From Maratus speciosus (Eukaryota > Arthropoda > Arachnida > Araneae > Salticidae): a stretch of DNA of 64,000 bases. Location: the NCBI GenBank assembly GCA_963932465.1, contig OZ010795.1, positions 21,103,874 through 21,167,873 on the forward strand, given 5' to 3'. The notes under the pieces are model-generated. The model was not told the DNA's origin. It ran no database searches and saw only the letters and a program-made list of their open reading frames with translations. The translations under genes and the position numbers were made by a program. Positions 57,188 through 64,000 of the stretch are shown here, piece after piece; position 1 is the stretch's first letter; each line of letters starts with the position of its first letter.

Positions 57188-57258
57188 TAGAGAAAACATT
57201 TTACAAAATCTCAGGTAATTTTTGAAGATGTCATTGTGCATTTCAATTTGTGGTAATA
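57188..57258 (+). repeat. 71-bp exact direct repeat, copy 1
   Basis: TAGAGAAAACATTTTACAAA ... TTTCAATTTGTGGTAATA is identical at 57743-57813, 555 bp away, suggesting a recent duplication. Confidence 0.85.
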
Positions 57259-57742
57259 AATGCGTTTTATGAATTTATGATGATCTTTTCTAGAAGTAGT
57301 GTAGTGAAATCAAGTCCTTTTTTAAATAAAAAATCTGCGTTTGCTTTGCTTATTTATTGAAATAAAACTGAGTGCTTACTAAATTAAGAGATTTAATTTC
57401 TCCAACATTTAGTGAAAAAAGCAAAGAAGTATATTCAAAAGGGGAAAATGCTAAACGATTAAAATATAATATGAAGAAAAGATGTACAGTAGCAATGCAA
57501 TGAATACAATGGATACAATGCATATTTATTAATTTGTTACACTTTCATGTATATATTCTGTTATGCAACTGAAAAGGACTAAAAGGTGGAAAGCATCCTA
57601 AAATCCAATATTCCTGTTTGCCAAAATTGATAAATAAATTATAAAAACGAATTTTTCGAAAATTGCTTTCAGTAAAAGAATTTTTTTTTCATGAATTCAA
57701 CTTTAAATATCAAAATTATATGGTTTCTGAGATTTCTACATA

Positions 57743-57813
57743 TAGAGAAAACATTTTACAAAATCTCAGGTAATTTTTGAAGATGTCATTGTGCATTTCA
57801 ATTTGTGGTAATA
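57743..57813 (+). repeat. 71-bp exact direct repeat, copy 2
   Basis: Identical to 57188-57258. Followed by TTAAATTTTCG and the poly(A) runs up to 57875. Confidence 0.85.
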
Positions 57814-57826
57814 TTAAATTTTCGTA

Positions 57827-57837
57827 AAAAAAAAAAA

Positions 57838-57875
<38 letters not shown>
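57827..57875. repeat. Poly(A) tract
   Basis: Two adjoining A runs separated by GT, directly before the repeat at 57876. Confidence 0.9.
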
Positions 57876-57876
<1 letters not shown>

Positions 57877-58480
57877 CAACTTATCAAATTACAACGACCA
57901 TTTGGAAAATGATTTTTTCGAAGACTAAAATTTAAGACATAAAAAATCGCACGGGGTTGATCATACATTACGTACGCCATGAATTAAACATTAATAGTGT
58001 TATTACATGTAAAAATTCCAAGCGACAAAAATCGCCTGCAACTCGTACGTATTATCCACATGAAACTTGTGTATTATCCAAGCATTTCATTGGCTGTTCG
58101 GGAAAAGGCTTTTCCATCGTCAGATTTCTTGGAAATCTGACTACACATTTTAAATGAAATTTCATTTTTTAACTTCTAAACATCCCACAATATTACTTTT
58201 TACACCGTCGTATAGAGAAAAAAATGTACTTTTAAATGCAATTTATTTGAAAGCTGTATCTCAATTTGTTTCTGAGTTATTAATTTTTTTTTTGTAGATT
58301 TTATTACTTTTTTGTCATAGTGGCAACAGAAGGTACCCATCTCTGTTGAAAGTAAAGGGAAATACAGATTACTGTATAGACCAATCAGAAAACGAATAAA
58401 ATGTGGATTAAACCAATAAAAACTTTCAGATATGCTTTTGATTTCCCATCCTGACGAGAACAATAACCATTTTTCCAAAT

Positions 58481-58483
<3 letters not shown>
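57876..58483 (+). repeat. ~610-bp dispersed repeat, copy 1
   Basis: Matches 60638-61248 at roughly 90% by eye, from AAATTACAACGACCATTTG to AACCATTTTTCCAAATGGT. Includes the perfect hairpin GTCAGATTTC-TTG-GAAATCTGAC (58119-58141), kept in copy 2 (60881-60903). Same orientation, ~2.76 kb apart. LTR identity was considered but there are no TG...CA ends, primer site or retroelement frames between. Class unknown. Confidence 0.75.
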
Positions 58484-58514
<31 letters not shown>

Positions 58515-59690
58515 CATTTCTCTTTTTTCTGCAGTCAGTATCACATAATTTTCTACCCACAATTTACTATTTGTTTGTATACGTTATTTTTGATTGCCGT
58601 GTATATAGATTGAATTTTTGTCTCAGCTTTAAAAAAACCGCTGGTCGAGAATATAAACTAGGGTGAACAACCCAGATATTGACACCTTACCAGTAACTGA
58701 CGTTTCAATAAAATCTAGCTCAAATAAGCATTGTCTTGCAAAATTCTGGAAATTAACGTCGTCTAGTTGTTACTTAAACATTTATTTTCATTTTGGAGTC
58801 AATTTGTTCATCACTAGCAGGCCAAGAACATATTCAATGAGGGCAGAACTTTTAAATACACAAAAAGTGCCACTTTAAGCAACTATATTCTTTCTAATAT
58901 TAAGGTAATAGATATTTTTATATCTATTTCTAATACAGCCTTCCAAAAGCTTTTCTTAAAGTTACATTTGTAGAAATTAATTTAAAGATGCCTATGATAG
59001 AGTAAGGCCATGATTTACAGTTTATAGTTATTTAATTTATCACAGAGGTGGCAGTTATTGGTCCTATGAATTTCATTTCACTTTTCTCCGACGGTTGTCT
59101 CAATTATTTATTATATTAAAGAAAGTTGAAATCTATCAATTGAACTATTAAAAAAACATAATAATTAATAAAATTTATGTTATAGTAAACACAATTAAAT
59201 CTTATCTACAAGCGCCTGACATCACTTGTCAGTTACTGGTTCATAAATGTCAGTTATTGGACAATAATTACTAATAATTATGGATTACTAATAATTTAAA
59301 ACATGAAAAGAAGGGCACGCGTGTGTGTAGTATGATATCATATATAGGATTTGTGTATTTAATTTTGATAATACAGACTAAAGTATTTTTGAAACATAAA
59401 TGTCTTCAAATATAAAATAACTTTCTTTTTGTATATTTTTACAAATAATGTGTCATACACTGGTTCACTTTGTGTCAGTTATTGTTTTTTCAAAATAGGG
59501 TTGGTGTCGGTTACTGGAGTTACATTGACCCTATTTATGAAAACAATTAATTTTCATAATACAATGCATAATTTTTAAAAATTTTGGCAACAATAATTTT
59601 TTATTGTATCTCTGCTGTCTTTTCAAAAAGAAAGATAAATACAATATGCATTTAAAATTTCGGAATAGTGATTTCAACAATAAAAACTAG
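58515..59690. other. AT-rich sequence, no gene recognised
   Basis: No known domain. Several GTCAGTTA(C/T)TGG-like phrases recur (59227, 59248, 59473, 59508, 60305), which hints at a weak dispersed motif. Confidence 0.4.
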
Positions 59691-59739
59691 TTGGATGTGG
59701 CAATCCGAAAACTTTCATCTATCTCATACCTGTTAATAC

Positions 59740-60290
59740 TTCCGGGAAAATGCAGCATAGCAGCGCCAATGGTTAGATGATTTACACCAAAATCTAATCA
59801 GAAACAATTTATGTCAACTTTTAACTTAATCTGCAGTTTCGAGAAAATCCGGGCATTATTTTTTGAGTAGAGCTATGGCGGAAATCGTAAAAAATTCTGC
59901 ATAGCAGTGCCACCTATTGGACAACGTATACCAAAACCTAATAAGCAACAACTTAAGTCAACTTGGTAACTGAATCTGAAGTCTGATACCTGTTGAGCAT
60001 TTTGCGCCAAAAACTAATCAGCAGCAATTTGTATCAGGAACTAATTGAATATAAATGTTTATTAAATTCCGTGCATTAGTTCTTGAGATAGAGCGCCCAC
60101 AAAATTTGTGTCACACACCGACACACAGACAGACAGAGAGACAGACAGAGAGACTTACAAACAGACATTTTATAAAAACATATTTTTCGGGATCCCGTAC
60201 CCCTAAAACGTGTAAATCTGTCGAAAACCGGAATTTGAACATTTTCATGAATCCAATACTTTCTTCTTGTTAAGATAGAAGAAAGTAAAA
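59740..60290 (+). repeat. Decayed ~130-bp minisatellite ending in (CAGA)n
   Basis: CATAGCAGCGCCA-TGGTTAGA and CATAGCAGTGCCA-CTATTGGA start two copies, and TTTGCGCCAAAAACTAATCAGC a partial third. Each carries ACCAAAA-CTAATNAGNAACAA and a GCATTA-TTTTTGAG phrase. A CAGACAGACAGAGAGA tract (60125-60160) and TTTTCGGGATCCCGTACCCC follow. Likely the 3' part of a dispersed arthropod repeat; class unknown. Confidence 0.55.
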
Positions 60291-60637
60291 AAAATCTTTA
60301 ATGCGTCAGTTACTGTGTGTTTCACCCTATGTGAAAATGAAATTAAACATTTTGGGTGATTAGTACATTAGTGTAGATAAATCGCTTTTCAAGGGGCAAA
60401 GTTTTGGTGTATTTTAATAGGATCTACAAAATATATTTACCTAAAGTAACGAATTATGGATGTTTATGGGTAAATGTGTAATAGTCAATCAAACAGAAAA
60501 TAGTAAGCCAAAATTTTGTTTCGAATATATTCAGATGATGCCATCTAAAAAATAATTATTATTGAACCATAACAAAATAGAATAGAATTTGCGCACTAAA
60601 TCAAACATTATTCATTAATATATAGTAGCAAAAAAAT

Positions 60638-61248
60638 GCAATTTAACAAATTACAACGACCATTTGAAAAATGATTTTTTCAAAGACTAAAATTTAAGAC
60701 ATAAAAAATAGCACTGAGTTGATCATACATTACGTACGCTATGAATTAAACATTAATAATGTTATTACACGTAAAAATTGCAAGCGACAGAAATCGCCTG
60801 CGACTCGTACGTATTATTCACCTGAAACTTACGTATTATCCAAGCATTTCATTGGCTGTTCGGGAAAAGGCTTATCCATCGTCAGATTTCTTGGAAATCT
60901 GACGGCCAATTTTAAATGAAATTTATTTCTTAAACTTCTAAACATCAAACAATACTACTTTTTATATCGTTGTATAGAGAGATAAATGTACTTTTAAATG
61001 CAATTTGTTTGAAAGCTGTATCTCAACTTGTTTCTGAGTTATTATTTTTTTTTTTTTGTAGTTTTTATTTCTTTTTTGTCATAGTGGCAATACTCTGTTG
61101 TCCATCTGTGTTGAAAGTAAAGGGAAATACAGATTACTGTATAGACTAATCAGAAAACGAATAAAATGATGATTAAACCAATAAAAACCTTCAGATATGC
61201 TTTTGATTTCCTACCCTGAGGAGGACAATAACCATTTTTCCAAATGGT
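60638..61248 (+). repeat. ~610-bp dispersed repeat, copy 2
   Basis: Second copy of 57876-58483. Copy 1 ends in a poly(A) run and copy 2 in TTAATAAATATAA, so a retroposed, A-tailed element is possible. Confidence 0.75.
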
Positions 61249-61249
61249 T

Positions 61250-61985
61250 AATAAATATAATTTTATCCCCTTTTTTCATTTAGGTAGAAAAAAAAATCAT
61301 TCATTATAGAACAATTACATGATTTACATTTATAGAACAACACTTTTAAAATTTTAGGATTTTCTTGAACATATAGGATGACATTCCAATCGTAGCCTAA
61401 TCGTAGCCCAGTCCTTATTTCTGTTCTCGATAAAAAAATACTTTCTTCCAATCGTCCCTCCAGCAAGGACATGATTTGTACCTAAAATCTGCATAAAAGT
61501 TTGATGAACTCTTGACCTTTTCGTTAATAGAGTAGCTTTGAATGTCTCAAAGCATTTTCCCGTAGAGAAATTAATAAAAAGTTTTAATTCCGTTTCCTTT
61601 TCATAATTTATCTCTTTTGAGGAGGCTAATTCAATTATTTCATTTCTATATTAAAAGTGTCTAATGTCGTTATGAGAAATTTACTAAGATATAACATACA
61701 TTTCACATTCATCGAGAGTTGACAGTGTATCCTATAAAATAAAAGTTTTTATGAAATGAAATAATTATGTTTGAATTACAAAATTTCTACACTTGAACAA
61801 ATATCATCTATTATCTGGGAAGGACGAATGATACACGATATTTTACGTTAATTTGCTGTTAAATAATATATTTTAAAATAAATTTAAACGAAGAGGTTAA
61901 TAAACGGCCATTATATTTACACAAATAATGCGAGAAAATCAATTGTATTTAATTTCATAATAGGAATTCAGTTTTGCAATTATAG
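61250..61985. other. AT-rich sequence, no gene seen
   Basis: No supported gene or repeat pair. Confidence 0.45.
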
Positions 61986-61989
61986 AACA

Positions 61990-62760
61990 GAATATTAAAT
62001 TCGGTCTAGTGCAATTTTTGAATTTTTAGCGATTTTTAACGCGGTTTTTATCATTTTTTCGCTTTCTTCATTTTTTCTTTCATTTTTTTTTCGTTTTCTG
62101 AGATTCGTAAATCGAATTCGATTTTAAACTTTAAAGTTTTTGCAATTTTTAATAGAGTTTTCAGTGCAAGTTTGAGCATTATTTTGTGTTCCGGGATTAT
62201 ATTTTGACGTTCGTAAAAGGAATTCGGTTTTAAACGTTTTCAGAAATTCTGAATTTTCAGAGATTTTAAACATATTTTTTAGGATTTTTTAACGTTCCTG
62301 GAATTTTTTTAAGCGAATTTTAGCGGATTGTTTTTATGTTTCGCGTCGCTTTCCACATTTTAAAAAGAAATCTGTTTTTCAAATTTTATTCCAATTTACT
62401 AAATTTGTTATTATTATATAATAAATACTACTAAAATCCTTTTTTCAAAAAATTTATTTATATAAACCTTTTTTATGCGATTTTTGCGGCGATTTTTCAT
62501 TTGTGAAAGGAATCCTGATTTAATCTTTTATACCAATATAGTAATTTTTGTATTCTGCGATTTTTGAAATTATGCTTTTTGCAATTTTTAGTATTTTTTC
62601 GTGATTTGTTGCGGTTATTTCCCTTTAGTAAGAAAAATCCGGTTTATATCTTTCAGCTTAATGGAATAAATTTTACTCGCTTTTCTATAAAATTTACTCG
62701 GAATTCGTGTTGGAGCTTATAAATTTTTCACGATCTATAGAATTTGTTAGATTTTATTAA
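61990..62760 (+). repeat. T-rich degenerate GCGATTTTT-type low-complexity region
   Basis: Strong T-over-A strand skew with recurring short phrases (GCGATTTTTA, GCAATTTTTA, AGAGTTTTCAG, CGCGGTTTTTAT) and no fixed period. It reads as a degenerate simple-sequence or decayed satellite domain. No coding content. Confidence 0.5.
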
Positions 62761-63064
62761 TCGGTCACGCCGGGCGGTTTCCTAAATATTACTTAAACTT
62801 TAAGTTACAAATTTCGCATTTTCTCGTTCGTGATATAAATGGGTCAGGTCACAATTTCTCCATTTAAAATAGTTTTACACACATGGCTCTAAACCAGTTA
62901 CAAATTAATAAAAGCCATATATTCACAAATATATTTTTTTATAAATATAAAGAAAAAATGCATTTTCCCGCTAGCGTTTGATTTTGCAATATTAAGAAAA
63001 TTATTGCATAGTTCTGGCGACGCTCCTTCTACAGAGCATGCTATGCAGGTAGATTGATATTTAA

Positions 63065-63806
63065 GGGGTCTTCTATATTTTAAACGCGTCGAAAATTAAT
63101 GAAACACTTCAAAGTTTGAATTAATTTATCTTCAAAACCTTTTTATGTATAAACGTGAAATTTTGGATATTGATTAAACACATTATGCTTTGTAATATAC
63201 TACCAACAGAAGTTTATTAACCCTTTACAGAATTTGTGTATTGTTGAAATCAAGATAGCTCTTTTTTTACCCCATAATTCATTGCGCGCATGATATCTTG
63301 AGAAAGTATGTATGGATTGTCATGAAATTTGGTAAATATACTAAAAAAATATGTGTGTTTAAAATGATCTACTTTTAAGTATTTACAATAGTAATATTTT
63401 TAGTTATGACTATTTTTATTCATTAAAAATACAAAATTTTTATTTTTTTTACGAAAAGATTTTTTTTTATATAGTTAATGAAATAATTTTAGACTAAGAG
63501 TAGATCATTTTAAACACACATATATGCTTAGTATCTTTACCGAATTTCATGCCAATCCATACATACTTTCTCAAGATATGCGCGCAATGACTTATGGGGT
63601 TAAAAAAATAGCTATTTTGATTTCAACAATACACAAACTCTGTAAAGGGTTAATAAATTTCTAATGGTAGCATATTACAAAGCACAATCTGTTTAATCAA
63701 ATATCCAAAATTTCATGTTTATATATATAAAGGCTTTGAAGATAGACTAATTCAAACTTTGAAGTTTTTCGTTAATTTTCGACGCGTTTAAAAGGTACAA
63801 GACCCC
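63065..63806. mobile_element. 742-bp foldback element flanked by TTAA
   Basis: TTAA at 63061-63064 and 63807-63810. Arms of ~310 bp (63065-63375 and 63493-63806) are inverted copies: GGGGTCTT, AAACGCGTCGAAAATTAA, TCAAAGTTTGAATTA, TATTAACCCTTTACAGA, AGAAAGTATGTATGGATTG and GTGTGTTTAAAATGATCTAC all recur in reverse. The ~117-bp centre is AT-rich. No transposase. Would extrude a long hairpin. Confidence 0.85.
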
Positions 63807-63810
63807 TTAA

Positions 63811-64000
63811 AAAGAAATAATACAAAGAAAAAAGTTTACAAATTTAAATGAGACTTATTTTTTATGTGGATTAAATTCTGTAGATTTTCTTATAGAAATC
63901 AATCGCATTTTCCTATATACTAAAATAAAAACTTTAACATTTCATTTAATGTGTGAAAAAAAAATTAATTATGTGATTCTTTTACTTCTCCACGCATCCG
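63811..64000. other. Window end, no feature seen
   Basis: AT-rich; nothing supported. Confidence 0.5.

Noticed and set aside
57876..61248. A second LTR retrotransposon with 610-bp LTRs
   Set aside because: The repeats lack TG...CA ends, a primer site and a polypurine tract, the copies differ by about 10%, and the DNA between has no gag or pol frames.

Overview
This is an A+T-rich eukaryotic, non-coding stretch. It is probably intergenic or intronic DNA from an arthropod, and a spider or other arachnid would fit the Tc1-like, DUF4817 mariner, BEL/Pao and tRNA-derived SINE content. That host assignment is an inference from element types; no host gene, rRNA or functional tRNA was recognised. 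Every reading frame with recognisable homology belongs to a transposable element, and nearly all are broken. There is no sign of bacterial operons, CRISPR or phage.

Layout. 0.7-1.7 kb: a Tigger-like terminus and two tRNA-like SINE bodies. 2.06-4.4 kb: satellite A, a higher-order array of ~140-bp subrepeats separated by ~335-bp blocks. 4.74-6.5 kb: satellite B, ~323-bp monomers carrying GCCGCCATTTT motifs. 6.54-10.78 kb: a young LTR retrotransposon inserted in an (AT)n tract, with ~1.06-kb LTRs about 98-99% identical. It encodes only Gag and a retropepsin; pol is absent. 10.8-21.6 kb: mostly AT-rich sequence with dispersed repeats. 21.64-22.50 kb: a palindromic mariner made of two 3' halves. 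22.5-29 kb: AT-rich with local duplications. 29.0-30.7 kb: a BEL/Pao gag relic. 33.0-37.2 kb: a hAT relic, a deleted Tc1-like element and a 1.65-kb tandem segmental duplication carrying nested long-TIR elements. 39.23-42.20 kb: a nearly intact DUF4817/DD41D mariner with ~0.8-kb TIRs and a single stop codon in the transposase. 44.5-51.6 kb: TTAA-flanked MITEs, a Tigger/pogo remnant and SINEs. 53.97-54.70 kb: a second palindromic mariner, made of two 5' halves. 57-61 kb: a ~610-bp repeat present twice. 63.07-63.81 kb: a 742-bp TTAA-flanked foldback element.

How parts relate. The Gag-Pro element, the MITEs and the half-mariners all look non-autonomous and would depend on enzymes made elsewhere. 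The most interesting signals are: (1) a Gag-Pro-only LTR element whose two frames are in register and separated by one UGA followed by CAACTA, which fits the CARYYA stop-codon readthrough context; (2) two independent snap-back mariners of complementary design, one with 3' ends and one with 5' ends; (3) very long TIRs with internal subrepeats on the DD41D element; (4) a satellite with paired, inverted GCCGCCATTTT/AAGATGGCGG motifs. All calls come from reading the sequence; no database or folding program was run.
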